Shown here in pieces: positions 34,131-42,339 of a stretch of 64,000 nucleotides of DNA. Numbering within the stretch: position 1 is the stretch's first letter; every line of letters starts with the position of its first letter. The notes beneath the pieces are model-generated. The model made no database searches. It saw only the letters and a program-made list of their open reading frames with translations, and had not been told where the DNA came from. The position numbers were made by a program, and so were the translations under genes. Source of the stretch: Lactobacillus xujianguonis (GTDB lineage: Bacteria > Bacillota > Bacilli > Lactobacillales > Lactobacillaceae); the NCBI RefSeq assembly GCF_004009905.1, contig NZ_ML136876.1, positions 25,711 through 89,710 on the forward strand. Reading direction: 5' to 3'.

Positions 34131-34826
34131 ATGATTAAACTAGAAAAAATAAGTAAGTTCTATCAAGTTGGAGATGAACAAGTTACAGCTTTACAAGATA
34201 TCAGTTTTCCGATTGAAAAGGGAAAATTAACAATTATTTTGGGTCCTTCAGGATCTGGAAAAAGTACTTTGCTAAATATTTTAGGTGGGATGGATCAATC
34301 TACTGCAGGAAAGTTTTTGTTTGAAGGTGAAAATGTCACTCAGTTTGATGATCATCAATTGACAGATTATCGCAGAAAAGTAGTAGGCTTTGTTTCTCAA
34401 TTTTATAATTTAGTCCCAAGTCTAACAGCTCTAGAAAACGTTGCGATTGCGGCCAGACTTACTGCTAATGATCACCGGGCTGAAGAATATTTGGCAAAGG
34501 TGGGATTAAAACAGCGCCTGAATAATTTCCCTAGTCAGATGTCAGGTGGTGAAATGCAGCGAGTTTCAATTGCGCGCGCCTTGTCGAAAAAGCCTGAGAT
34601 GTTGTTATGTGATGAACCAACAGGAGCCTTAGATACTAAAACGAGTTTACGAATCATGAAAATCCTGCAAGAAGTCGCGAAAACTTCTAAGACTGCTGTA
34701 ATTGTGGTAACTCATAATCCTTCCTTTGAGCGGTATGGTGATTGTATTGTTCGCTTGAGAGATGGCAGAGTTGAATCGATTAAGAGGAATCCTGTGCCTT
34801 CTGAAATAGGGGAGGATGTCAAATGA
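34131..34826 (+). CDS. ABC transporter ATP-binding protein, MacB/LolD type
   Basis: ATPase of 231 aa. Walker A is GPSGSGKST, the signature MSGGEMQRVSIARAL, Walker B LLCDEPTGALD and the switch His lies in VVTHNP. It overlaps the permease gene by 4 bases (ATGA). Together they form a MacB/FtsX-type transporter, a class linked to export or sensing of peptides and antimicrobial compounds in Firmicutes. Confidence 0.92.
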   Translation: MIKLEKISKFYQVGDEQVTALQDISFPIEKGKLTIILGPSGSGKSTLLNILGGMDQSTAGKFLFEGENVTQFDDHQLTDYRRKVVGFVSQFYNLVPSLTALENVAIAARLTANDHRAEEYLAKVGLKQRLNNFPSQMSGGEMQRVSIARALSKKPEMLLCDEPTGALDTKTSLRIMKILQEVAKTSKTAVIVVTHNPSFERYGDCIVRLRDGRVESIKRNPVPSEIGEDVK

Positions 34827-37072
34827 AATATTTAAATCTCAAGTTAATTAGGGATGTTAGAAAAAATTGGACACAGTTCTTTTCTGTCTTTTTAATGGCC
34901 TTTCTGTCAGTTTTACTTTTTGTAGGACTGCAAGGAGCTTGGAAGGGGCTAGACGTTAGTCTGCATCACTATAGTCGTCAATCAAGGCTTTCAAATTATT
35001 GGATCAGGGCTGTTAATATCCAAAAAGCAGATCTCAATAAGTTAAAAGCTATACCAGGAGTAACAAGTGTATCATCTGGTATTAAAATTCAAACTCAAAG
35101 TGGTAAAAAGCAAATTACCATCGAGGGAGTGAATACTAAAAGGCCAAGTTTTACTTTGGTTAAAGGAAACAACTTTAGTCAGACAAACGGTATTTGGATT
35201 GATAAAGAATATGCCATTGCAAATAATATTAAAATTGGTGACCAGCTTCCTTTGAAATTCAATCATGTAAAAGTCAAATACCCTGTTAAGGGAATTATTC
35301 AATCAGCATCAAAAATATTTTTTACTGGTAGCCAAGATTACATTGCTCCGAATCATTCAAAATATGGTTATGCTTATCTTCCAGAAGTTTATTTAAAAAA
35401 GAGTTTTCCTAATATAATCTCCACTAATTTTGTAACGCTATCTGGGCACCATGCTAATATGCGTCAACGAATTGAACAAATCTTTGGTAAGCGACTTATG
35501 ATGTATGATAATCGGTCAACTTTAACGGAAGTTGCAACGGCATTTGATCGTGTGACCGAAATTAAGAACTTATCCTATCTTTTCTCATTTATCTTTATTT
35601 TATTGGCTATTTTAGCAATGTTCACAACTATTCGTAGACTAATAGCCGATCAAACTAGTGAAATAGCTGTGTTAAAAGCGCTGGGCTTTTCCAACCAACT
35701 AATTGGTCTTCATTACGGCAGTTTTGGTTTATTGGTTGGTGGATTGGGTTCATTAACAGGAGCGATTTTCTCTCCAGTTGTATCATTATTTGTCTTATCA
35801 ACTCAGAAGACCATGTTTTCACTGCCAAAATGGCAGTTAGCTTATACTTATACTTCTTTATGGGTGCTTATTCTTGTTATTGCCATTTGCGTTCTTTCAG
35901 CTTATTTTGCTGCTTATTCGGCGATGAGGGGATTGCCAGCTGATTTTTTGCGGGGAGATTCGGAGAAAGAAGTTCATCATATTTTCTTGGAGAGATTTCC
36001 TGGAATTTTTGGCCGTTTTTCATATGGCGCTAGATGGATTATTCGCGATGCTTTTTTCAATAAAATTAGAATATTAATGGGCATTGTGGGTGTCGCTGGT
36101 GGCATGATGTTAATGATTGCTGGAATAGGGATGCCGCAATCAATTAATCATCTAGTCGATAAGACATACACGCAGGATTATGACTATGCTAAAAGACTGA
36201 CAGTGAATGATTATGCAAGTTTTAAAAACAAGTATCCCCAGCAAAAGGGACAATGGCTTCAGGTTTCGCAAGCGCATTTTAGTAAAGATGATGGGTATAA
36301 TCGTTATCTGACAATTTTAGGTAAGGGACATGAAGTTAAGTTGAAAACTGTTGATGGAAAAGAAATAAAGAGTGGTGGAATTTATTTAACTCATGGTTTT
36401 GCTGAAAAAGCTCATATCAAGAAGGGTGAAAAACTTCGCATTAAAACCTTTGGTGGAAATGATAATCATTATTTTAAAGTGAAAGGAATTATTGATGGTC
36501 AAGTAAGTCAAGGTGCATATTTAACTGCAAAGACCTGGAAGAAGGCAAAAGGTGAATATCAACCGACCACTTTATTAATTGATAAGAATACGGCATATCC
36601 ACGAAAGGATGTTGTTTCAATCGTTTCAATTGGTTCACAGCAGGCTAATGCGAATAACTTTGTGAACAATCTGATGGGAATCTTTGCTTTAATCATTGGA
36701 TTTGCAGTTGTGTTAATTGTCGTTGTTTTATATAACCTTGGTTCCCTTGGCTTTGTTGAACGTTATCGAGATTATGCTACCTTACGTGTTCTAGGAATTC
36801 ATAAAAAAGAATTAAAGCAGTTAACTTTTGTGGAAAATGTCATTACAACTTTTATAGGTTGGCTAGTTGGTATTCCTGCCGGCATTTGGTTCTTAGGTCA
36901 ATATGTTGCCACTTTTACGACAATTAAGATTGAATATGTTCCATATATCAATTGGATAACGATTACTTTTGCCAGCACTTTTGTGTGGATCTGTTCGTTG
37001 TCGACAACGATATTTCTTAATAACCGAATTAAGAAAATTGATATGGTTCAAGCATTGAAAGGTGTGGAATAG
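34823..37072 (+). CDS. FtsX-like ABC transporter permease
   Basis: A 749-aa membrane protein with an amino-terminal helix, a large extracellular segment (residues ~50-230), an FtsX block of three helices (FSFIFILLAILAMFTTIRRL ... ), a second long extracellular part (residues ~430-600) and a second FtsX block at the end (NNLMGIFALIIGFAVVLIVVVLYNLGSLGFVERYRDYATLRVLGIHKKEL). The duplicated layout is that of large MacB-type permeases. Start overlaps the ATPase stop (ATGA). Regulation by the divergent TetR protein is likely; cargo is unknown. Confidence 0.9.
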   Translation: MKYLNLKLIRDVRKNWTQFFSVFLMAFLSVLLFVGLQGAWKGLDVSLHHYSRQSRLSNYWIRAVNIQKADLNKLKAIPGVTSVSSGIKIQTQSGKKQITIEGVNTKRPSFTLVKGNNFSQTNGIWIDKEYAIANNIKIGDQLPLKFNHVKVKYPVKGIIQSASKIFFTGSQDYIAPNHSKYGYAYLPEVYLKKSFPNIISTNFVTLSGHHANMRQRIEQIFGKRLMMYDNRSTLTEVATAFDRVTEIKNLSYLFSFIFILLAILAMFTTIRRLIADQTSEIAVLKALGFSNQLIGLHYGSFGLLVGGLGSLTGAIFSPVVSLFVLSTQKTMFSLPKWQLAYTYTSLWVLILVIAICVLSAYFAAYSAMRGLPADFLRGDSEKEVHHIFLERFPGIFGRFSYGARWIIRDAFFNKIRILMGIVGVAGGMMLMIAGIGMPQSINHLVDKTYTQDYDYAKRLTVNDYASFKNKYPQQKGQWLQVSQAHFSKDDGYNRYLTILGKGHEVKLKTVDGKEIKSGGIYLTHGFAEKAHIKKGEKLRIKTFGGNDNHYFKVKGIIDGQVSQGAYLTAKTWKKAKGEYQPTTLLIDKNTAYPRKDVVSIVSIGSQQANANNFVNNLMGIFALIIGFAVVLIVVVLYNLGSLGFVERYRDYATLRVLGIHKKELKQLTFVENVITTFIGWLVGIPAGIWFLGQYVATFTTIKIEYVPYINWITITFASTFVWICSLSTTIFLNNRIKKIDMVQALKGVE

Positions 37073-37095
37073 GAGTAAAAATTTTGAAAAGAAGA

Positions 37096-37123
37096 AGCTC
37101 CAACAAATGTTGGAGCTTTTTTA
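37096..37123 (+). terminator. intrinsic terminator of the ABC operon
   Basis: Hairpin AGCTCCAACA/TGTTGGAGCT with a 3-base loop and TTTTTT. Confidence 0.88.
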
Positions 37124-37310
37124 CACTATAACCAATCTCAACTATTGTCTTGATTAGCTAACGGTCGTACCGTTATTTCATAGTTAATTATGATAAACTT
37201 TTATTCCTTAAATAGTCAAATGAATTAACAGAATTTTTAACAGAAAAATTGAATAGGTTGAATTTGAAGAAAAAATAGAAAATCATTTAATCATTTTGCT
37301 CTTAAAAACG
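37124..37310. other. intergenic sequence with a 7-bp-arm palindrome
   Basis: TAACGGT CGT ACCGTTA (37159-37175) is an inverted repeat with 7-bp arms that could be an operator. Nothing else was recognised between the ABC operon and repeat copy A. Confidence 0.3.
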
Positions 37311-37465
37311 TGCTATAATTTTGTTAAAACAGCCGTTTTATGAGCGGCGACACATGATTAATATGTTCTACTAAGAGGCACTCAATATAAACCTACCAAA
37401 GTTATGATTGAGTGGCTTTTTATTTATTATGATGGTTGATGAATGCCAATGAATAAAAAGTTTCT
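37311..37465 (+). ncRNA. small-RNA-like repeat, copy A
   Basis: The first of three related segments. An extended -10 promoter (TGCTATAAT; box at 37314-37319) is followed about 60 bases later by a terminator hairpin (CACTCAAT/ATTGAGTG, loop containing AACCTACCAAAGTT) and TTTTT, predicting a transcript of about 95 nt. The sequence after it (GATGGTTGATGAATGCCAATGAATAAAAAG, split here by lower similarity) still resembles copies B and C. It is the most diverged copy and lies upstream of an Rgg-type regulator gene. Confidence 0.5.
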
Positions 37466-37558
37466 AAAATTGCTTTTATAATTTCTATGCTGGAGTAGTA
37501 TGAATTTGAGAATTTTAATCTCGCGAAGAAATAAAATTAAATTTGGTAGGATAAAGTT

Positions 37559-38374
37559 ATGACAATTGGTGAAGCATTAAAAGAAGAACGCGAAAAATTG
37601 GGATTATCGAGATATCAATTTTCCAAAGGAATAGTGGATCGAAAATTTTATGGCAAAGTGGAGAAAAATGAGGGGACACTTAGTTCAGAAAAATTAATTC
37701 AATTTATATTCAAATATCAACTTAATCTGGATAATTTTTTTAACAAGCTTAAATCTCAAGCAATGTCAGATGCAAGTTTGCTAAGTCAAATGATGCAAGA
37801 AGCTTTTAATGATAAAGATGTTGGTAGATGTCATAAAATTAAAGATAAAATTTTAACTCTAAAAGGTGAGCAATTATTAAAACTGCGTGCAATCGTAGCT
37901 GTGGCATACTTAGAAAATAAATTAGATCAACTTGATAAAGGCATCAAAAAAGAAATTTTTGATAAATTGTACCAAAAAGAGAACTTCTCTATGGATCTGT
38001 CGGCCGTTAGGTTGTTTTCTAATACGATGCCTGCATTGACTACTGAACAATTGCATTACTTAATTTTGCCATTCTTACGAAATATTAAATCTAAGAAGTA
38101 TATTACTGAATTGAATGAAGAAAGAATAGCAATTATATTTAATAATTACTTGGCAATCTGCTGCGAACGTCAAATTGACGATTTTACTGTGGATGATGTA
38201 ATGGAATATTTATTAAAAATCGAAGATATACACCTCTTGGTCTATAAAGAAATAGGCATTTTCTTTACTAGTCTTATAAGGCATGACTATCAGAAAGCTA
38301 AAGAAATAAAACATGATTTAACAAAATGGAATTATACTAAACTGGCTAAATCGTTAGAAAAGTGGTGTCAATAG
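37559..38374 (+). CDS. Rgg/GadR/MutR-like transcriptional regulator
   Basis: A 271-aa protein with an XRE-type HTH (residues ~5-60, IGEALKEEREKLGLSRYQFSKGI ... YGKVEKNEGTLSS) and a helical carboxy domain of about 210 residues like that of Rgg-family peptide-responsive regulators. AGGA lies shortly before the ATG. No pheromone gene could be identified next to it. A small DUF3923-like gene follows on the same strand. A second, broken regulator of the same kind lies at 39105-39897. Confidence 0.8.
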   Translation: MTIGEALKEEREKLGLSRYQFSKGIVDRKFYGKVEKNEGTLSSEKLIQFIFKYQLNLDNFFNKLKSQAMSDASLLSQMMQEAFNDKDVGRCHKIKDKILTLKGEQLLKLRAIVAVAYLENKLDQLDKGIKKEIFDKLYQKENFSMDLSAVRLFSNTMPALTTEQLHYLILPFLRNIKSKKYITELNEERIAIIFNNYLAICCERQIDDFTVDDVMEYLLKIEDIHLLVYKEIGIFFTSLIRHDYQKAKEIKHDLTKWNYTKLAKSLEKWCQ

Positions 38375-38455
38375 ACTACAAATCAGAGTCAAACTAAATA
38401 AGAAGTGGTATATATTACATAATTACATGAAAAGATTTTTGAAGAGGATAGTAAA

Positions 38456-38659
38456 ATGAAAGCTTTAAAGATTAGTAGTATAGTTTGGCTTATTTTGTTT
38501 ATAGTTTTAGTAATTTTCATTATGATGCGCCATGTAGACGGCACTGGAGTAGTTCAAACAATGCCGATTAAATTAGTAAATTTGGGTGTGTTGGCTGTGT
38601 TTGCGCTAGTAGTGCTAGTTGGGCATATTATTTGGTTTTTGATTATACGAAATAATTGA
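38456..38659 (+). CDS. DUF3923-like two-helix membrane protein
   Basis: A 67-aa protein with two hydrophobic helices (residues ~6-24 and ~42-64) joined by MRHVDGTGVVQTMPIK, which resembles the conserved REVDGAGAVQT loop that I recall from DUF3923 proteins. Function unknown. It is 81 bases downstream of the Rgg-type gene and may be its target or cotranscribed. GAGGA lies upstream of the ATG. Confidence 0.7.
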   Translation: MKALKISSIVWLILFIVLVIFIMMRHVDGTGVVQTMPIKLVNLGVLAVFALVVLVGHIIWFLIIRNN

Positions 38660-38726
38660 TTTCACGAGGAAAACAAAGTGTGTTCTCAATTATATTGATT
38701 TGGTAGGATGAGTCTGAACGCAAACG

Positions 38727-38873
38727 TGCTATAATTTCATTAAACCGACATAAGATTGACAAACGTTTACTCAAATAACCTGCCAAAGTTAAAAGCTTGA
38801 ACGGCGTTTTTTATCGATTGTGGTGGTCGATATGTCAATGAATGAAAAGCTTGCAAATTTGCGGGCTTTTTTG
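38727..38873 (+). ncRNA. small-RNA-like repeat, copy B
   Basis: Extended -10 TGCTATAAT (TATAAT 38730-38735), then a sequence nearly identical to copy C: GACAAACGT, TACTCAAATAAC, TTGAACGGCGTTTTTT (imperfect terminator) and GTGGTGGTCGATATGTCAAT, ending in a second hairpin AAGCTTGCAAATTTGCGGGCTT with TTTTTT. The layout recalls antitoxin RNAs of Fst-type loci, but no Fst-like toxin gene was found. Transcription is inferred. Confidence 0.55.
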
Positions 38874-38900
38874 ATGAGGATTATTAAATCTATTTCAATG

Positions 38901-38997
38901 AAAAAAGCATCCTACACACATGGTGCAGAATGCTCTTAACCTGAATCAATTAGGCACGAAGCTTCATTGACCAACGTCATTAGCGCTGATTCCTTAA
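38901..38997 (-). ncRNA. candidate minus-strand small RNA
   Basis: TTGAAT (39025-39030), a 16-base spacer and TACAAT (39003-39008) predict a leftward start near 38997. The RNA would end in a hairpin (AGCATTCTGCAC/GTGTAGGATGCT) followed by TTTTTT at 38901-38906, about 97 nt in all. Only a 14-codon open frame lies inside, without a ribosome-binding site. It lies between repeat copy B and the broken Rgg gene. Confidence 0.42.
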
Positions 38998-39104
38998 CAA
39001 CTATTGTACTTGATTATTTTAAATATTCAATTAAAAGTTCTAAATTGTTGAATTGGCCTTAACAAATTAATTATATAGATAAAAATAGCTTTTTAATGCT
39101 TTTT

Positions 39105-39897
39105 CTAGTTATCATTTTCAATTTGTTGATAGCACTCTAAAATTTTAGAAGAGTAGTTCCCCAACATGAATGTAGAATTTAGCTGATTAATCCGATTTAA
39201 ACCAAGGACAAAAGAGTTTAAGGCTTGTTGGTAATCCTGTTCTTTCATAAAGATACAGCCTTGTTGATAATGAATTACGTTTAAATTCTCTGAATTCACA
39301 TCTCTGCATGAGGAAAAATTTTCATTAACGATTTTAAATAGTTCTTCCGCGTCACTAAACCTGTTTAACTCCGCATAAATCACGCCTAGTGAATTAATTA
39401 ACAGTAATTCAACTGAATTTTTAGGTTGAAGATGATCAATCTTCATCGAATAAGTGATTGCCAATTCAAAGTAGTGCTGGCAAGAGAGTAAGTCGTGTTC
39501 CACTTGATAGACTGCGCAGCCATAATAGTAATAATAAGTCTGGAAGTCTAAATCAGTGTTCAGAGATGAGATAATTGCTTGCTGATCAAGATATTTAATT
39601 AACTGTTGATATTTGTGCTCACTGCATAATTTAAAGGTAGTCTCAGTCAGTTTAGAATTATGCTCAAAAAAACAATTTCTCTTTCAAAAAATTCTGGTCA
39701 ATTGACAAATTTAGTCGATTGCAGAGTGCTAGAAAAATGGCAGTGTTAGGGATGTATTCACCATGCTCGATACTGCTGATCATCCCTTGGGAACAAATGC
39801 CAGAAGCCAAATCTTTTTGTGAAAGATGTTGCTTTATTCTTTCCTGCTTGAGTGTTGTACCTATTTTTTTGGAAATTAATGCTTCAAAATTATTCAT
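39105..39897 (-). pseudogene. Rgg-type regulator with homopolymer frameshift
   Basis: The HTH frame (39664-39897: ISKKIGTTLKQERIKQHLSQKDLASGICSQGMISSIEHGEYIP) runs into TTGTTTTTTTGA, where seven T residues bring a stop. With six T residues it would read on as LFFEHNSKLTETTFKLC and continue without interruption into the helical carboxy frame (to 39105, FELAITYSMKIDHLQPKN). Intact length would be about 263 aa, that of an Rgg/MutR regulator. The lesion may be a true loss, slippage-based switching or a sequencing error. Confidence 0.82.
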
Positions 39898-39917
39898 ATT
39901 GAAATAAATATAGCATA

Positions 39918-40784
39918 TTATTTTTCAAAAGAAATTAAATTTCTCCCTCGACTAGGATTATTTCGTTGGAAAGATAGAGCGTTTTTGATATCTGAATAAG
40001 CGAAAACTCGATTTATGGGAATAAACAAGCGTCTAGCTTTAATTTCATTCATCAAAAATTGATAATCTTTAGGAAAAGCTGGTCGACTAATAAATTGCAA
40101 CCCAGGAGTATCTTTTTGAGCAACAGTAAGTATTTCGTCGCCCCGTGTAAGATGATTAGCTAATTGATGATTGATTGCTGGTCCAACGAGGTCGATAACT
40201 AGATTATTATTAGCATTGAGCGCAGTAGTAATCCTTATCTGATAGTTGGTGATTTTACTCTTTAAATAATTCTCTGAGATGGAACGCACCATAGGCGTAA
40301 ATCTTATTTGAGAATGCCAGGTTAATAACTGCATAAGCGTTAAACCGGTCACTGAATCAGCACCGTAAATTATGACATGTTTCTGTTTTTGAGTAATTAT
40401 TTTGAAGAGTGTTAATGCCAGATCTGGTCCACCAACTAACGCAGCAGCTTCTTTGAGAGCGACGCCGTCGGTAATGGGAATGGTAAGAGGCGGAATATTA
40501 GAGATGATTTTTTCTTGAAAAGTTCCCCAAGGATTGAGGACAAGAACTTTCTGGTGAAGTAGGGACTTGGATCTTAAAGAACCAGCTTTAGTCACGATTC
40601 CTGTGGCACTGTATCCCATGAGTTGTGGCAATTGTGCTGGAACGGTACCGTTAAGTTTAAGCAAGTCGTATCTAAGAAAAGGTGCATATTTAGTTTCGAT
40701 CTCTAGGGAAATTGGTGAAAATTTAGGTTCCTGAATATCTGTTAATTGCACCTGGTTAAGTGCAGATTGAATAATAGCTTTCAT
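39918..40784 (-). CDS. MDR-type zinc-free oxidoreductase (quinone oxidoreductase-like)
   Basis: A 288-aa medium-chain dehydrogenase/reductase-like protein, shorter than the usual 320-340 aa. The GroES-like half starts MKAIIQSALNQVQLTDIQEP and has MGYSATGIVTKAG; the nucleotide-binding half has HVIIYGADSVTGLTLMQL in place of the usual GxGxxG, so NADPH binding may be weak. No zinc ligands are visible. AAAGGA precedes two consecutive ATG codons; the second (40784) has better spacing. It follows no operon partner except the broken Rgg gene downstream. Confidence 0.75.
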   Translation of the reverse strand: MKAIIQSALNQVQLTDIQEPKFSPISLEIETKYAPFLRYDLLKLNGTVPAQLPQLMGYSATGIVTKAGSLRSKSLLHQKVLVLNPWGTFQEKIISNIPPLTIPITDGVALKEAAALVGGPDLALTLFKIITQKQKHVIIYGADSVTGLTLMQLLTWHSQIRFTPMVRSISENYLKSKITNYQIRITTALNANNNLVIDLVGPAINHQLANHLTRGDEILTVAQKDTPGLQFISRPAFPKDYQFLMNEIKARRLFIPINRVFAYSDIKNALSFQRNNPSRGRNLISFEK

Positions 40785-40866
40785 CATTGTATCCTTTCAA
40801 AAGTGATTGATGAAAGAATACTTGATTTAGCTTGTTTTGAAAAATTAGAATACTGATATTTGAATA

Positions 40867-41011
40867 TGCTATAATCTTTGTTAAATCGACATCAAATTGA
40901 CAAACGTCTACTCAAATAACTCGCCCAGGTTAAAAGATTGAACGGCGTTTTTTATCGATTGTGGTGGTCGATATGTCAATAAACAAAAAGCTCGCATTAG
41001 CGGGCTTTTTT
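40867..41011 (+). ncRNA. small-RNA-like repeat, copy C
   Basis: Third copy, very close to copy B: TGCTATAAT (TATAAT 40870-40875), TTGACAAACGT, TACTCAAATAAC, TTGAACGGCGTTTTTT, then ATCGATTGTGGTGGTCGATA and a terminal hairpin AAGCTCGCATTAGCGGGCTT with TTTTTT. Copies B and C bracket the broken Rgg gene and the MDR gene. Confidence 0.55.
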
Positions 41012-41483
41012 GATAGGATTATTTAATTTAGAAAATGATTGAAAAGTATCGAGTGAGAGTTGATAATTCAAAATCCAAGAATGCGCCATAATTAAGCCCC
41101 CTTAGAAAGTACATAGGTGTAAGATAGTTCCTAAATTTGAATCAGGATCAGTTTTACATGAAGCAAGCTGTTATTCAAACGAGAAAGCTTAAGCACTTAT
41201 AAATACTAGTGCAGAATAAGATTGCCATTGTTAACTACTTGAAATCAAAAAATAAGATGGCAAATTTATGACTAATTAATAGTCAAAGCACTTAAAGCAA
41301 GGTGGAGAGATAGTAATTAAGTGCCCTTGATTACAGTTAAGAAGTCAATTTTAAATTGATATGTAACTACCAGCTGTAAAGTTGAAGCTGGGCAGTGAAA
41401 AATAATCTGAGCAAAAAGGCTAGAAATACTTAGCGAAACTGTTTTGAAAATTATTTTCCTTTACTTGTTATCTAAAAATTAAT
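41012..41483. other. gene-free stretch after repeat copy C
   Basis: No convincing gene. A minus-strand 30-codon open frame with a strong GGGGG site begins at about 41095 (MAHSWILNYQLSL) and runs leftward into the copy C terminator; it may be chance. No family resemblance seen in the remainder. Confidence 0.4.
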
Positions 41484-41509
41484 AAAAAAGAGACCCGCAG
41501 GTCTCTAAA
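41484..41509 (-). terminator. intrinsic terminator
   Basis: Hairpin AGAGACC/GGTCTCT with a minus-strand TTTTTT, 30 bases after the stop of the 157-aa gene. Confidence 0.82.
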
Positions 41510-41540
41510 AGTATTTTTGAAGGAAGACTAAATGACGAAT

Positions 41541-42014
41541 TTATTCGAAAACGCTAGTATTAATGACAATTAACTTCGATTTGAAAAAATCTTTAAATGC
41601 GTCTGGATCACTAGCTTCTGCTAAGACAATAACGTGCTTAGCTTTGTTTTCAGAAGTTAACGGATCAAAAGGACAAAACATTACGTAAAAGGTGCGATTC
41701 TTTAATTTCCAACCATAAATACCCTTATCAAGTTCTTCAGAAAGCTTTGTACGCATATAATAAAGGCGATGTTCGGCATTTGTTTCATCTGCTGGTGCCA
41801 ACGCAATATCGATTCTTTCACCGTGATCGGTCTTTGCAGCAAAATTGCCATCTCTTTTTTTATCTGGAAAACGTGCCCAAGCTGATACGATTTGTTCCTT
41901 AGGAAAAATCTCTTGAACTACTTTTAATAGAATTCCATCTTCACGAATTTTTTCGTGAAAAGCTTCGTCTTCTAACATGCTTGGATCACTGAAAGTATCT
42001 TTAATAAATCCCAT
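41541..42014 (-). CDS. uncharacterised cytoplasmic protein
   Basis: A 157-aa acidic protein without signal peptide or membrane segment. GAGGT precedes the ATG by 7 bases. Notable segments are AWARFPDKKRDGNFAAKTDHGERIDIAL and LKNRTFYVMFCPFDPLTSENKAKHVIVLAEASDPDAFKDFF. I recognise no family. Monocistronic with its own terminator. Confidence 0.68.
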   Translation of the reverse strand: MGFIKDTFSDPSMLEDEAFHEKIREDGILLKVVQEIFPKEQIVSAWARFPDKKRDGNFAAKTDHGERIDIALAPADETNAEHRLYYMRTKLSEELDKGIYGWKLKNRTFYVMFCPFDPLTSENKAKHVIVLAEASDPDAFKDFFKSKLIVINTSVFE

Positions 42015-42339
42015 AAATTACCTCTTTTCTTTGTTTTCTTCCTTCTATGTATTAGTTACGTGAAAAAAGAAGATATTTTTTGGAATTTGTTTTTATTTAA
42101 AGATTCTTAATAAAGATTATTACAGACATAAATATAGCCATTAGTATTAATATAAATATAAAAAGCCCTTGTTTAGTAGATTAACTCTGCTCGACAAAAG
42201 CTTTTAATTTAAAACAAATATCTGATAGCTTATATAATTTTAGTTATGATTTATTGCCTAAAAATGTATTTGATATTTAAAAAAGTCTGATTTATATTTA
42301 TAACTGAAAACGCTTTATAAATAAAGAGAGGTGCTAGTT
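42015..42339. promoter_or_regulatory. upstream region of the flavoprotein gene with cre site
   Basis: Gene-free, AT-rich. TGAAAACGCTTTAT at 42304-42317 is a good cre match 22 bases before the flavoprotein start. An AATATAAATATAAA run (about 42145-42165) resembles the words of the parA region. Nothing else was recognised. Confidence 0.65.

Noticed and set aside
37430..37540. Minus-strand frame IIKAILETFYSLAFINHHNK next to repeat copy A as a type I toxin
   Set aside because: There is no start codon or ribosome-binding site in frame, and copies B and C do not keep the frame.
41005..41097. A 30-codon minus-strand frame with a strong GGGGG site running into repeat copy C, considered as an Fst-like toxin
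   Set aside because: The product is not hydrophobic and lacks the Fst pattern; its end falls in the terminator. Listed only within the gene-free stretch.
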